From NCBI RefSeq assembly GCF_000800805.1, contig NZ_CP010070.1:1-64000 (forward strand): a stretch of DNA of 64,000 nucleotides. The letters are read 5' to 3'. Of this stretch, positions 34,221 to 43,954 are shown piece after piece (position 1 is the first letter of the stretch; each line of letters begins with the position of its first letter). The notes below the pieces were generated by a model. The model did no database searches. It was given only the letters and a program-made list of their open reading frames with translations, and had not been told where the DNA came from. Both the position numbers and the translations under genes were made by a program. The stretch is from Candidatus Methanoplasma termitum (GTDB taxonomy: Archaea > Thermoplasmatota > Thermoplasmata > Methanomassiliicoccales > Methanomethylophilaceae).

Positions 34221-36401
34221 ATGGTAAACGGCAGATTCGTTGCTGTGGAGCAGGCTTTTCAAAGAGAACCGGTGGTGGCTACGCCCCCGGCGGCCGAGAC
34301 ATCATCGTACTATGGATGCAATGTGTTCAACAGAGAGACGATGAGAAAATATCTCTCATCCGAGACAAGGAAGGTCGTTTACGAGTCTATCGAAAAAGGT
34401 GCGACGCTTGACATGTCGGTGGCGGAGCATGTTGCCGCCGGAATGAAACGCTGGGCGATGGACAAGGGTGCGACCCACTATACTCATTGGTTCCAGCCGC
34501 TTACGGGAGGGACGGCGGAGAAGCACGATTCCTTTGCGGAACCGCACAAGTACGGCACATCGCTGGAGCATTTCAGCGGGGACAGACTTTGCCAACAGGA
34601 GCCGGACGCTTCCTCTTTCCCGAACGGAGGCCTCAGGAACACTTTCGAAGCAAGAGGATACACTGCATGGGACCCGTCATCGCCGTCGTTCATCCTCGGG
34701 GACTGCCTATGCATACCCACAGTATTCATTTCGTATACAGGCGACGCGCTTGACTACAAAACACCGCTCATGAGGTCCGTGTCCGCCGTAAGGAAAGCGG
34801 CATCCGATGTATTGAAATATTTCGGGTTTGAAGGTCAGGATGTACAGGCATATTTGGGATGGGAGCAGGAGTTCTTCCTCGTGGACAGTGCGCTTTACGC
34901 ACAGCGTCCGGACATGATGCTTTCGGACAGGACGCTGCTCGGCCACGACAGCGCAAGGAACCAGCAGCTCGAGGACCACTATCTTGGATCGATACCTCCG
35001 AGGGTCATGGAATTCATGAAGGACCTGGAATTCGAGGGGTACAAGCTGGGCATACCCATCAAGACAAGGCATAACGAGGTTGCGCCCAATCAGTTCGAGA
35101 TCGCGCCGGTGTATGAGGAGATGAATCTAGCCGTGGATCACAACCTTTTACTGATGTCATTGATGAGATCGGTCGCCGGCCGCCATAAATTCAAAGTTCT
35201 TTTCCACGAGAAACCGTTCAAAGGCATCAACGGTTCCGGCAAGCACTGCAACTGGTCATTAGGGATAACCGACGGCGCCGGACTTCTCTCTCCGGGAAAG
35301 ACGGACGAGGAGAACCTGAGGTTCCTTATGTTCATGGCCAATGTCCTCAAAGCGCTCCACGATAACAACGGGCTTTTCAAAGCTTCTATAGCATCATCAT
35401 CCAACGAATACAGGCTGGGGGCCAACGAAGCGCCGCCCGCCATCATCTCGTCGTTCCTCGGTAAGCAGATGACCGCCGTGTTCGACGAACTGCTGAATAC
35501 AAAGGACATGGTGAAGATCAAAGGCAAGAAGGGGCGCAGCACAGGCATACCTCAGGTACCCGAACTCCTTGTCGACAACACTGACAGGAACAGGACCTCG
35601 CCCTTTGCGTTCACGGGGAACAGGTTCGAGTTCAGAGCTGTGGGTGCATCAGCGAACTGCGCGCTGCCTATGACGGTCCTTAACACGACTGTCGCTTACC
35701 AACTTGCACAATTCAAGAAAGCCGTGGACAACAGGATAGCGGCTGGCGAACCGGTCATGAAAGCGATCCTCGATGAGACACGCGAAACATACAGATCATG
35801 CAAGGACATATGCTTCGACGGCAATGGTTATTCCGATGAATGGAAAAAGGAAGCGAAACGCCGCGGCCTGAACGTGGAAAATTCGGTCCCCATCGTATAT
35901 GATCAATTCACAACGAAGGAGACCGTCAGGATCTACAAAGAAACGGGGGTCCTCTCCGAAGCCGAGCTGAAAGCCAGGAATGAGGTGGCTTGGGAACACT
36001 ACGCCAACAAGATCGAGATAGAATCCAGGGTTCTGAGCGACATTGCGTACAATCACATCGTACCCGTGGCCACGGTCTACCAGAATGTGCTCTTGGACAA
36101 TGTTCTGAAATGCAAACAGCTGTACACGGAAGAGGAATTCGAAAAATACTCTTATCAGGAGGTCGGGCAGATCAAGGAGATAGCCATGCACATAAACGAA
36201 CTCAGGATCATGGGCGACAGCATGGACAAGATGTGCGACAAGTTCTCAAAGCTCGAAGGGCGCGACAGGGCGGTCGCATATCATGATAGAGTGGTGCCGA
36301 ACATCGAAAAGATAAGGAAATATCTGGACGACCTTGAGATGATAGTGGACGATCAGATGTGGCCCCTTCCGAAATACAGGGAGCTCCTCTTCATCCGCTG
36401 A
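34221..36401 (+). CDS. glnN: Type III glutamine synthetase
   Basis: The enzyme makes glutamine from glutamate, ammonia and ATP. At 726 aa it is the GSIII (GlnN) type, much longer than the ~450-aa GSI typical of archaea. Recognisable are the GSIII N-terminus (NVFNRETMRKYLS), the specific stretch THWFQPLTGGTAEKHDSF, the metal and substrate sites around LGWEQEFFLVD and KTRHNEVAPNQFEIAPVYEE, and the ATP-binding and catalytic region GINGSGKHCNWSLG. GSIII is common in Bacteroidetes and other anaerobes, so ancient transfer is plausible. It has its own promoter and probably a leaderless transcript. It sits directly upstream of the str operon but has a separate regulatory region. Confidence 0.95.
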   Translation: MVNGRFVAVEQAFQREPVVATPPAAETSSYYGCNVFNRETMRKYLSSETRKVVYESIEKGATLDMSVAEHVAAGMKRWAMDKGATHYTHWFQPLTGGTAEKHDSFAEPHKYGTSLEHFSGDRLCQQEPDASSFPNGGLRNTFEARGYTAWDPSSPSFILGDCLCIPTVFISYTGDALDYKTPLMRSVSAVRKAASDVLKYFGFEGQDVQAYLGWEQEFFLVDSALYAQRPDMMLSDRTLLGHDSARNQQLEDHYLGSIPPRVMEFMKDLEFEGYKLGIPIKTRHNEVAPNQFEIAPVYEEMNLAVDHNLLLMSLMRSVAGRHKFKVLFHEKPFKGINGSGKHCNWSLGITDGAGLLSPGKTDEENLRFLMFMANVLKALHDNNGLFKASIASSSNEYRLGANEAPPAIISSFLGKQMTAVFDELLNTKDMVKIKGKKGRSTGIPQVPELLVDNTDRNRTSPFAFTGNRFEFRAVGASANCALPMTVLNTTVAYQLAQFKKAVDNRIAAGEPVMKAILDETRETYRSCKDICFDGNGYSDEWKKEAKRRGLNVENSVPIVYDQFTTKETVRIYKETGVLSEAELKARNEVAWEHYANKIEIESRVLSDIAYNHIVPVATVYQNVLLDNVLKCKQLYTEEEFEKYSYQEVGQIKEIAMHINELRIMGDSMDKMCDKFSKLEGRDRAVAYHDRVVPNIEKIRKYLDDLEMIVDDQMWPLPKYRELLFIR

Positions 36402-36512
36402 AGATCCCTGTCGATGCCCCATGCGCACGCGAAAAATCATTGACACTGTAAAAGGTGTTATATATCCAATCGAGTTAGCCAACTCTACAAAAAGTTCGCA
36501 TCAATGCATGAG

Positions 36513-36543
36513 CTTTAAATACGATAATAATTATCGCACAAAA
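36513..36543 (+). promoter_or_regulatory. Promoter of the str operon with shared start-site motif
   Basis: CTTTAAATA (36513-36521) is followed 18 bp after its first base by TTATCGCACAAAA (36531-36543). The same pair with nearly the same spacing precedes the EF-1alpha gene. The second element lies where transcription should begin. Confidence 0.55.
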
Positions 36544-36568
36544 TACTTCAAAGAATGAGGTGAAACGT

Positions 36569-36997
36569 TTGGGTAGAGGTCTATACACCGCAAGAAAGAT
36601 GAGAGAGGACCGGCAGAAATTCCGCTGGCTGGATCGTGGATACAAGAAAAGAGTACTGAAACTTAGGGAGAAATCCGACCCTCTGGAGGGATCGGCCCAG
36701 GCACGCGGCATCGTGCTGGAGAAGGTAGGGGTCGAGGCTAAGCAGCCCAACTCCGCCATCCGTAAGTGCGTAAAGGTCCAGTTGATAAAGAACGGACGTC
36801 AGATCACGGCTTTCGCGGTAGGGGACGGAGCTATCAACTTCATAGACGAGCACGACGAAGTACTCGTAGAAGGTATCGGCGGAAGGATGGGCCGTTCATA
36901 CGGAGACATTCCCGGGGTCCGTTACAAAGTGATCAAAGTCAACAACGTCTCTCTCAATGAAATGGTCAGAGGAAGGACCGAGAAACCCGTAAGGTGA
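36569..36997 (+). CDS. rps12: Small ribosomal subunit protein uS12
   Basis: The 30S decoding-centre protein S12 (142 aa from this start) shows [19 protein letters not shown] and the [13 protein letters not shown] loop. The start is decided by GAGGTGA at 36557-36563, which is placed for the TTG at 36569. Family members begin MGxGLxxARK, which fits. A GTG nine bases upstream overlaps the ribosome-binding site and is unlikely. It is the first gene of the S12-S7-EF2 cluster. Its stop overlaps the AAGGTGA site of rps7. Confidence 0.96.
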   Translation: MGRGLYTARKMREDRQKFRWLDRGYKKRVLKLREKSDPLEGSAQARGIVLEKVGVEAKQPNSAIRKCVKVQLIKNGRQITAFAVGDGAINFIDEHDEVLVEGIGGRMGRSYGDIPGVRYKVIKVNNVSLNEMVRGRTEKPVR

Positions 36998-37002
36998 ATA
37001 AA

Positions 37003-37584
37003 ATGTCAGAGATCGTTGCTCAGAAAGCACTTATATTCGGAAAATACGACACGTCCGAGGTCGTCATCAATGATGGCGGATTGGCCAAATACATAGACCT
37101 CACACCCACAAATGTGCCTCACTCGGGCGGTAAGCACGCGAACAGATGGTTCGGCAAATCCAAACTCAGCATTGTCGAGAGACTGATAAACAACATCATG
37201 AGGACTGAAAAGTACACCGGAAAGAAAATGAAGGCGTACAAGACCGTCTCCAGAGCATTCGACATTGTCGCACAGAAGACCAAGAAGAACCCTCTCCAGG
37301 TATTGGTAGAGGGGCTGGAGAACGCGGCACCCCGCGAAGAAGTAACGAGACTGCAGTTCGGCGGAATATCCGTACCGAAAGCGGTGGACATATCCCCTCA
37401 AAGGAGACTGGACATCGCCCTGCGCAATGTTTGTACAGGTGTGGTCAAAGCATCCTCAAAAAGCAAGAAACCCATTTACGAGTGCCTTGCCGATGAATTA
37501 ATGCTGGCGGCAAAAGGCGACATGACCTCGTTCGCAGTCGCTAAAAAAGAAGAGATCGAGAGGGTCGCACAGTCGGCCAGGTAA
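37003..37584 (+). CDS. rps7: Small ribosomal subunit protein uS7
   Basis: S7 (193 aa) nucleates the 30S head. Typical are TPTNVPHSGGKHANR, RTEKYTGKKMKAYK, GGISVPKAVDISPQRRLD and the C-terminal SFAVAKKEEIERVAQSAR. An in-frame GTG at 36994 would overlap rps12, but AAGGTGA at 36990-36996 is ideally spaced for the ATG at 37003. It precedes fusA by 21 bp and is co-transcribed with it. Confidence 0.97.
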   Translation: MSEIVAQKALIFGKYDTSEVVINDGGLAKYIDLTPTNVPHSGGKHANRWFGKSKLSIVERLINNIMRTEKYTGKKMKAYKTVSRAFDIVAQKTKKNPLQVLVEGLENAAPREEVTRLQFGGISVPKAVDISPQRRLDIALRNVCTGVVKASSKSKKPIYECLADELMLAAKGDMTSFAVAKKEEIERVAQSAR

Positions 37585-37605
37585 TGATCTGTAAGGTGAA
37601 GGCAA

Positions 37606-39813
37606 ATGGGACGTAAAGAGGATAATATCAAAAGAGCAACAGAATTGATGATACAGCCCGAGTTCATCAGGAACATAGGAACAGCGGCGCATATCGACCA
37701 TGGTAAGACAACATTCTCCGACAACCTTATCGCAGGTGCGGGAATGATGTCGGCCGACCTTGCAGGAAAACAGTGTGTTCTCGACTTTGATGAGCAGGAG
37801 GCCGCAAGAGGGATCACTATCAACGCCGCAAGCGCGTCAATGGTGCACAAATTCGAAGGTAAGGAATATCTTATCAACCTTATCGATACACCCGGCCACG
37901 TTGACTTCGGAGGAGACGTTACAAGGGCGATGAGAGCACTCGACGGAGTGTTCATTCTCTGCTGCGCAGTGGAAGGTATAATGCCTCAGACGGAAACTGT
38001 CATAAGGCAGGCCCTGAAAGAGAGGGTCAGGCCGCTTCTGTTCATAAACAAAGTGGACAGGATGATCGTCGAGCAGCAGGTAACAAAAGAGATGATGATC
38101 GCTAAGTTCTCAAAGATCGTGGCGGAATTCAACCATAAGATAGCGGACATCCTTCCCGCACCGCTCAACAAGCAGTGGCAGGTCAGCATCCAGGACGGGA
38201 CAGTCGCGTTCGGATCGGCATACAATAACTGGGCGATATCATCGACATTCATGCAGAAATCAAAGATCACATTCAGCGATGTGTTCGAGTACTGCGGAAG
38301 GGAAGGCGGACAGAAAGAGCTCGCCAAGAAATCCCCCATCCACGAGGTAGTCCTGGAAATGGCGATCAAGCACATCCAGAACCCCAGAGATGCGCAGAGG
38401 CTCCGTATACCAGTAATATGGAAAGGAGACCTCGACTCCGAGATCGGTAAAGAGATGATGCACTGCGATCACGACGGAGCCACAGCATTGATGGTGAACA
38501 AGATAATCATGGACCCACACGCAGGCGAGGTAGCTATCGGAAGACTGTTCGCAGGCACCGTTAAGAAAGGAGATGTTCTTCACATCGCCGGTATGCCGAA
38601 CCCCCAAAGGGTCCAGACCGTGGCGTTGATGGTAGGGGCCGACAGGATAACCACCGACAGCGTCGTCGCGGGGAACATCGCAGCGATCACGGGTCTGAAG
38701 GACGCCATCGCAGGTTCGACCGTATCATCACTGAATGATATGGATCCCTTCGAGAAGATGGCCCACTACTCCGAGCCGGTGGTCACAAAAGCCATTGAAG
38801 CAAAGAACATGAAGGACCTTCCGAAGCTGGTCGAGGTGCTGAGATCGGTCGCAAAAGCGGACCCGTCCCTGAACATCGAGATCAACAACGAAACGGGAGA
38901 GCACCTTCTGTCCGGTATGGGAGAGCTCCACTTGGAGATCACAGAGTACAGGATCGTCAAAGAGCAGGGCGTGGACATCGTAGCGTCGCCGCCCATAGTC
39001 GTTTACCAGGAAGGTATAAAAGGATCCAACCAGAACACCTTCGAAGGTAAATCACCGAACAAGCACAACAAATTCTACTTCTTGGTGGAGCCGCTTGAGC
39101 AGACGATCACAGATGCCATCCGCAAAGGGGAGATCGACCCGGACGCAAAGATCAAGGACCCGAAAGCGCTCGCAAAACAGCTGGAAGAACTCGGTCTCAG
39201 CAAAGAAGAGGCAAAATGCGTTGTAATGTTCAAGAACAACAACATGCTTGAGGACTGCACAAAAGGTATCCAGTATCTCCATGAGACAATGGAATTGATA
39301 AAACAGTCATTCGAGGAGGCAATGATGAAAGGCCCCCTCGCAGCCGAGAAGGTCGCCGGAGTGAAAGTAAAACTGATGGATGCCAAACTCCACGAGGACA
39401 CCATCCACAGAGGACCCGCACAGGTGATCCCGGCCGTCAGGGACGGTATATACGGTGCGATGTGCGAGGCTGGAAGGACAATAAGAGAACCAATGACAAA
39501 AGTGTTCATCAGCGTTCCCCCGGACTACATGGGAGGGGCGATCAATCTGATAAACCAGCGCCGCGGAACGATCCTGGAGATGGGTCAGGATGGGTCGGAC
39601 GCAACTGTTTCGGCCGAGTGCCCCATTGCGGACATGTTCGGATTCGCATCCGACATACGCGGATCGACGCAGGGACGCGCTCTCTGGTCCACAGAGAACG
39701 CAGGATTCAAACAATTGCCGCCTGAGCTGCAGAAGAAGGTCGTAACGGAGATCAGGACCCGTAAGGGACTCAACCCCGAGCCGTATGACGCCCGCTACTA
39801 CTCAGGTCTGTAA
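37606..39813 (+). CDS. fusA: Translation elongation factor 2 (aEF-2)
   Basis: This 735-aa GTPase translocates the ribosome. G motifs are AHIDHGKTT, DTPGHVDF and NKVD. The diphthamide site is present: LHEDTIHRGPAQVIP, with the modified histidine at about residue 601. Domain order and length match archaeal EF-2 and not bacterial EF-G. It follows rps7 by 21 bp. EF-1alpha has its own TATA box just after the stop, so it can be transcribed separately. Confidence 0.97.
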   Translation: MGRKEDNIKRATELMIQPEFIRNIGTAAHIDHGKTTFSDNLIAGAGMMSADLAGKQCVLDFDEQEAARGITINAASASMVHKFEGKEYLINLIDTPGHVDFGGDVTRAMRALDGVFILCCAVEGIMPQTETVIRQALKERVRPLLFINKVDRMIVEQQVTKEMMIAKFSKIVAEFNHKIADILPAPLNKQWQVSIQDGTVAFGSAYNNWAISSTFMQKSKITFSDVFEYCGREGGQKELAKKSPIHEVVLEMAIKHIQNPRDAQRLRIPVIWKGDLDSEIGKEMMHCDHDGATALMVNKIIMDPHAGEVAIGRLFAGTVKKGDVLHIAGMPNPQRVQTVALMVGADRITTDSVVAGNIAAITGLKDAIAGSTVSSLNDMDPFEKMAHYSEPVVTKAIEAKNMKDLPKLVEVLRSVAKADPSLNIEINNETGEHLLSGMGELHLEITEYRIVKEQGVDIVASPPIVVYQEGIKGSNQNTFEGKSPNKHNKFYFLVEPLEQTITDAIRKGEIDPDAKIKDPKALAKQLEELGLSKEEAKCVVMFKNNNMLEDCTKGIQYLHETMELIKQSFEEAMMKGPLAAEKVAGVKVKLMDAKLHEDTIHRGPAQVIPAVRDGIYGAMCEAGRTIREPMTKVFISVPPDYMGGAINLINQRRGTILEMGQDGSDATVSAECPIADMFGFASDIRGSTQGRALWSTENAGFKQLPPELQKKVVTEIRTRKGLNPEPYDARYYSGL

Positions 39814-39814
39814 A

Positions 39815-39844
39815 CTTTAAATATAAACACCTTATCGCACAAAA
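39815..39844 (+). promoter_or_regulatory. Promoter of the EF-1alpha gene with shared start-site motif
   Basis: CTTTAAATA (39815-39823) is followed 17 bp after its first base by TTATCGCACAAAA (39832-39844), matching the element in front of rps12. GGAGGT precedes the ATG at 39873. Confidence 0.55.
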
Positions 39845-39872
39845 CAGACCTATAAAGTAGGAGGTATGAAAA

Positions 39873-41141
39873 ATGGCAGACAAAGAGCACATGAACCTGG
39901 TCATCATCGGCCACGTCGACCACGGGAAATCCACCCTTACGGGAAGGATCCTCCTCGAGACCGGCGCGATCGAGCCACACCTGATAGAGAAATACAAAAA
40001 AGAGGCGGAGGAGAAAGGAAAAGGATCCTTCTACTTCGCATGGGTCATGGACGGCCTGAAAGAAGAGAGGGAGAGAGGAGTTACCATCGATGTAGCACAC
40101 AAGAAATTCTACACCGACAAATACTACTTCACAGTCATAGACGCCCCCGGCCACCGCGACTTCGTTAAGAACATGATTACGGGAACCTCGCAGGCAGACG
40201 CGGCGATCATAACATGCTCTGCGATCGAGGGACCGCAGGCACAGACAAAAGAGCACGTCTTCCTTGCAACCACACTCGGCGTAAGACAGATCATCGTTGC
40301 CATCAACAAGATGGATGCGGTGAAATACGACGAAGCCAAATACAAAGACACGGTCGCTGCAATGTCCAAACTCATGCAGATGGTCGGTATCAAAACCGAT
40401 GTCGTTCCGTTCGTCCCCGTATCCGCAATGGCAGGCGACAACATAAAAGTACTGTCGGCAAAAATGCCGTGGTACAAAGGATTGACCCTTATCCAGGCCC
40501 TCAACAACCTGACAGTTCCGCCCAAGCAGACAGACAAACCCCTCAGGATGCCTATCCAGGATGTCTACACGATCACCGGTATCGGAACCGTTCCCGTAGG
40601 AAGGATCGAGACCGGTATACTGAAACCGAACATGAAGATCATGTTCGAGCCGTCGCACGTACCCGGAGAGGTAAAATCGATAGAGATGCACCACGAACAG
40701 CTGCCCCAGGCAGGCCCCGGCGACAACGTCGGATTCAACGTTCGTGGAGTAGCTAAGAACGACGTGAAGAGAGGAGATGTAGCAGGCCCCGTGGACAACC
40801 CGCCCTCGGTCGCAAAGACATTCACCGCACAGATCGTCGTTCTGAACCACCCGTCGGTCATAACGGTCGGATACACACCCGTGTTCCACTGCCACACGGC
40901 CCAGACGGCATGCAGGTTCGTCGAGCTCATTAAAACCATCGACCCCAAGACAGGTCAGGCAAAGGCCGAGCACCCGGACTTCCTGAAAACGGGAGACATC
41001 GCGGTCGTCAAGGTCGAGCCCACAAAACCGATGGTCATCGAGACTGCAAAAGAATTCCCGCCGCTCGGAAGGTTCGCCATCCGTGACATGGGACAAACCG
41101 TCGCTGCCGGTATGTGCATCGAGGTCCAGAAGGCCAACTGA
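39873..41141 (+). CDS. tuf: Translation elongation factor 1-alpha
   Basis: This 422-aa GTPase delivers aminoacyl-tRNA to the ribosome. G motifs are [17 protein letters not shown] and NKMD. The switch I region ([15 protein letters not shown]) and the domain 2/3 stretches ([28 protein letters not shown]) are typical of archaeal and eukaryotic EF-1alpha. It has its own promoter, although it is also downstream of fusA, and it is followed by rps10 32 bp later. Confidence 0.97.
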   Translation: MADKEHMNLVIIGHVDHGKSTLTGRILLETGAIEPHLIEKYKKEAEEKGKGSFYFAWVMDGLKEERERGVTIDVAHKKFYTDKYYFTVIDAPGHRDFVKNMITGTSQADAAIITCSAIEGPQAQTKEHVFLATTLGVRQIIVAINKMDAVKYDEAKYKDTVAAMSKLMQMVGIKTDVVPFVPVSAMAGDNIKVLSAKMPWYKGLTLIQALNNLTVPPKQTDKPLRMPIQDVYTITGIGTVPVGRIETGILKPNMKIMFEPSHVPGEVKSIEMHHEQLPQAGPGDNVGFNVRGVAKNDVKRGDVAGPVDNPPSVAKTFTAQIVVLNHPSVITVGYTPVFHCHTAQTACRFVELIKTIDPKTGQAKAEHPDFLKTGDIAVVKVEPTKPMVIETAKEFPPLGRFAIRDMGQTVAAGMCIEVQKAN

Positions 41142-41172
41142 GGCCTTCTTTCCTTAACACAAGGGATAACAC

Positions 41173-41487
41173 ATGTCACAGCGCGCAAGAATCTCTCTCA
41201 GCGGTACAGACCCGGCAAAGGTCGACAGCGTATGCGCCCAGATCAAAGGGATATCCCAGAGAACCGGTGTCGACATACGCGGCCCTGTGCCTCTTCCTAC
41301 GAAGAAGCTCAAGGTTCCCTGCAGGAAAAGTCCTGACGGAGAGGGGAGCGAGACATGGGACCGCTGGGAGATGCGCATCCACAAGAGACTCATCGATTTG
41401 GACGCCGACGAGCGTGCCCTCAGGCAGCTCATGAGGATCCAGGTGCCGGATGGCGTCAATATTGAGATCGTTCTTCGCAGCACGTAA
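41173..41487 (+). CDS. rps10: Small ribosomal subunit protein uS10
   Basis: S10 (104 aa) of the 30S head, with [38 protein letters not shown] and VPDGVNIEI. Its place after EF-1alpha is conserved across archaea. The ATG follows the EF-1alpha stop by 31 bp. Length is normal. Confidence 0.96.
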   Translation: MSQRARISLSGTDPAKVDSVCAQIKGISQRTGVDIRGPVPLPTKKLKVPCRKSPDGEGSETWDRWEMRIHKRLIDLDADERALRQLMRIQVPDGVNIEIVLRST

Positions 41488-41611
41488 ACCTCTTCATTAA
41501 AACACCTTACAACCCCACCCTTTTGCAAAAAACGAATTTCTGTTAGCAGATTTCTATTTTCAAGACAAATAATAATTAATATACATCAAACAATTCCGAA
41601 GTTTGGTCTTA

Positions 41612-43954
41612 ATGAAAGTAGATATCAAATACGGTAAGGATGGGGTCCAAAAGATAGACATCCCGGATAAGAACTATATCGGGACTTTCTTCCCGAAGGA
41701 TGTTCAATGCAGAGATCCGGACGAAGTGATAAACGAATCTATAGATGCCCCCATAGGGTACGATTCGCTGGCCAAATTCCTGGAGGGAGGAAAGGATATC
41801 GTTTTCATTGTCAACGACGGTACGAGGCCCACCCCCACGGCAAAGGTCTTGGATGCACTCTCCAAACGTATGGATCTCCGCAAAGCCAGATATCTTATCG
41901 CAACCGGGACGCACAGGGACATGACCCAAGAAGAATACAACTTCGTATTCGGAAAACACTACGCGTCCCTAAAGGACAGGATAATATCTCATGATGCGAA
42001 GAAATCCGAGTGTGTGAACCTTGGCAGATCGAAGAACGGAACTCCCATGGAGGTCAACAAGATCGCAGTGGATGCCGACCGCCTCGTGATAATAACAAGC
42101 GTCGAACCGCATTATTTTGCCGGATACACAGGAGGAAGGAAATCGTTCCTTCCTGGAGTAGCGTCGTACCGCACAGTAGAAACGAACCACAAACTTGCGA
42201 TGAGGAAGGAGGCTCAGTCGCTGGTCCTCAAAGGCAACCCCGTCCATGAAGATATGATGGACGCATTGGAAGTTGTCAAGGGCAAGAAGATATTCTCCAT
42301 CCAGATGGTTTTGGACCGCCATCAGCACATATATAAGGTGGCCTCCGGAAGCCTGAACCCGGCCTTTGACAAGGCAGTAGAATGGGCGAACAAAGTGTTC
42401 TCTGTCCCCATACCGGAGAAAGCGGATGTTGTGATATCCGTCGCGCCGTACCCGATGGATGTGGATCTCTATCAATCGCAGAAAGCGCTGGACAACGGAA
42501 AATGGGCACTCAAGGAAGGCGGCAAGATCGTAATGGTCTCGAAATGCAGGGAAGGTGTCGGCCATCCGACTTTCCTTACGCAGCTCTCTTCTTCAAAGGA
42601 TCCTAAAATAGTACTTGAGAACCTCAGCAAAGAATACAAGCTCGGGTACCACAAGGCCGCCAAGATGGCGGAGATAGCTGTTTGGGCGGACATATGGGCG
42701 GTCACCGATCTGGACCCGAAGATGATCGAGGCGGCGAACATCAAGCCGTTCCCGACGGTCGAAGCGGCAGTAAGAGAAGCACTCAGGCTTAACCCTAATG
42801 CGAAATTCATTGTTTTGGCGGACGGAAGCGTCACAATACCCAAGGTAGAGGATAAGATGTCAGATTTCAAGGCAGAACAGATAAAAGAAGTGAAAGAGGC
42901 TCTGAACACCTGCACCATGTGCGGTTTCTGTAAGGCGGTATGTCCGTCATTCAAAGCGATAGGCTGGGACTCGGCGTTATCGAGAGGAAGGATAATCCTG
43001 ACCTACGGTCTGCTTGTGGGCGACATAGAGCCGGACGCATCTGTCATGGAGAACATTTACACCTGCACGACCTGTGCGGACTGCAACAGGCGCTGCCCGT
43101 CGAATGTGGACATCGTCGAGATAATAGAGACCTGCCGCCGCGACCTCGTGGCGAACGGCCACATACTGCCGAAGCACAAGTCAGTGACAGAGAGCGTAAA
43201 GAAGTACAACAACCCATATTCCGAGAAGAGGTCCGTCGCCGAGACCCTCGGAGAGAAGCCTCATAAGGCGAAGGTGGGATACTTCTCCGGATGTACGGCG
43301 ACATACAGGGAGAAAGAGATCTCTAAGGCTACACTCTCGATCCTAAAGAAGCTCAAAGTGGACTATACAACGGTGAACGAGGTATGCTGCGGATCGGTCC
43401 TTCAGAGGATAGGTATCGACGAGAACGAAGTTTATAGGCTGATGAATAAGAACATAGAGGCCATCAAAGCACTCGGCATCGAGACCCTGGTATTCTCTTG
43501 TTCCGGATGCTACAGGATGTTCAAGCAGGAGTACCCAAAGCATGTGAAAGTTCCGTTCGAGGTGCTTCATATGTCGGAGTTCCTGGCCAAACAGGACCTT
43601 AAGCTGAAGTCCCTGGGCGATGTTAAGATCACATATCATGACCCCTGCCACTTGGGAAGGCACTGCGGTATATACGAGCCGCCGAGAGATGTGCTGAAGA
43701 AGTTCCCCAACGTCAATTTCAAAGAGATGAAATACAGCAAGGCGGGAAGCCACTGCTGCGGAGGCGGCGGAGGTGTCAGATCGGCATTCCCCGCGGAATC
43801 CAAAACGATCGCCTCGACAAGGCTGGACGAAGCGGACTTTGCCAATATCATAGTGACGACATGCCCGTTCTGCGTAGGGAACCTTTCGGCTGCAGTAGGG
43901 GACCGTAAGCTGAAAGTGATCGACCTGGTCGAGCTTGTCGACAAGAATCTATGA
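41612..43954 (+). CDS. LarA-family racemase fused to an HdrD/GlpC-like iron-sulfur CCG module
   Basis: About 780 aa in three parts. Residues 1-~420 are a LarA-type (nickel-pincer racemase family) domain with its catalytic positions kept: ATGTHR, EPHYFAGYTGGRKSFLPG and ETNHKLA supply the two general-base histidines and the cofactor lysine. Next comes a ferredoxin pair (CTMCGFCKAVCPS and CTTCADCNRRCPS). The C-terminus has two CCG units (VCCGS...CSGC and DPCHLGRHCG...HCCGGGGG), as in HdrD and GlpC. A redox step coupled to 2-hydroxyacid chemistry is inferred. I chose the ATG at 41612; TATA-like TTAATATA about 30 bp upstream suggests a leaderless mRNA, whereas the TTG at 41603 has no support. It overlaps folP by 4 bp. 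Confidence 0.85.
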   Translation: MKVDIKYGKDGVQKIDIPDKNYIGTFFPKDVQCRDPDEVINESIDAPIGYDSLAKFLEGGKDIVFIVNDGTRPTPTAKVLDALSKRMDLRKARYLIATGTHRDMTQEEYNFVFGKHYASLKDRIISHDAKKSECVNLGRSKNGTPMEVNKIAVDADRLVIITSVEPHYFAGYTGGRKSFLPGVASYRTVETNHKLAMRKEAQSLVLKGNPVHEDMMDALEVVKGKKIFSIQMVLDRHQHIYKVASGSLNPAFDKAVEWANKVFSVPIPEKADVVISVAPYPMDVDLYQSQKALDNGKWALKEGGKIVMVSKCREGVGHPTFLTQLSSSKDPKIVLENLSKEYKLGYHKAAKMAEIAVWADIWAVTDLDPKMIEAANIKPFPTVEAAVREALRLNPNAKFIVLADGSVTIPKVEDKMSDFKAEQIKEVKEALNTCTMCGFCKAVCPSFKAIGWDSALSRGRIILTYGLLVGDIEPDASVMENIYTCTTCADCNRRCPSNVDIVEIIETCRRDLVANGHILPKHKSVTESVKKYNNPYSEKRSVAETLGEKPHKAKVGYFSGCTATYREKEISKATLSILKKLKVDYTTVNEVCCGSVLQRIGIDENEVYRLMNKNIEAIKALGIETLVFSCSGCYRMFKQEYPKHVKVPFEVLHMSEFLAKQDLKLKSLGDVKITYHDPCHLGRHCGIYEPPRDVLKKFPNVNFKEMKYSKAGSHCCGGGGGVRSAFPAESKTIASTRLDEADFANIIVTTCPFCVGNLSAAVGDRKLKVIDLVELVDKNL

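Noticed and set aside
39798-41096. 432-codon minus-strand frame over EF-1alpha
   Set aside because: EF-1alpha has all GTPase motifs; the antisense frame results from its codon bias.
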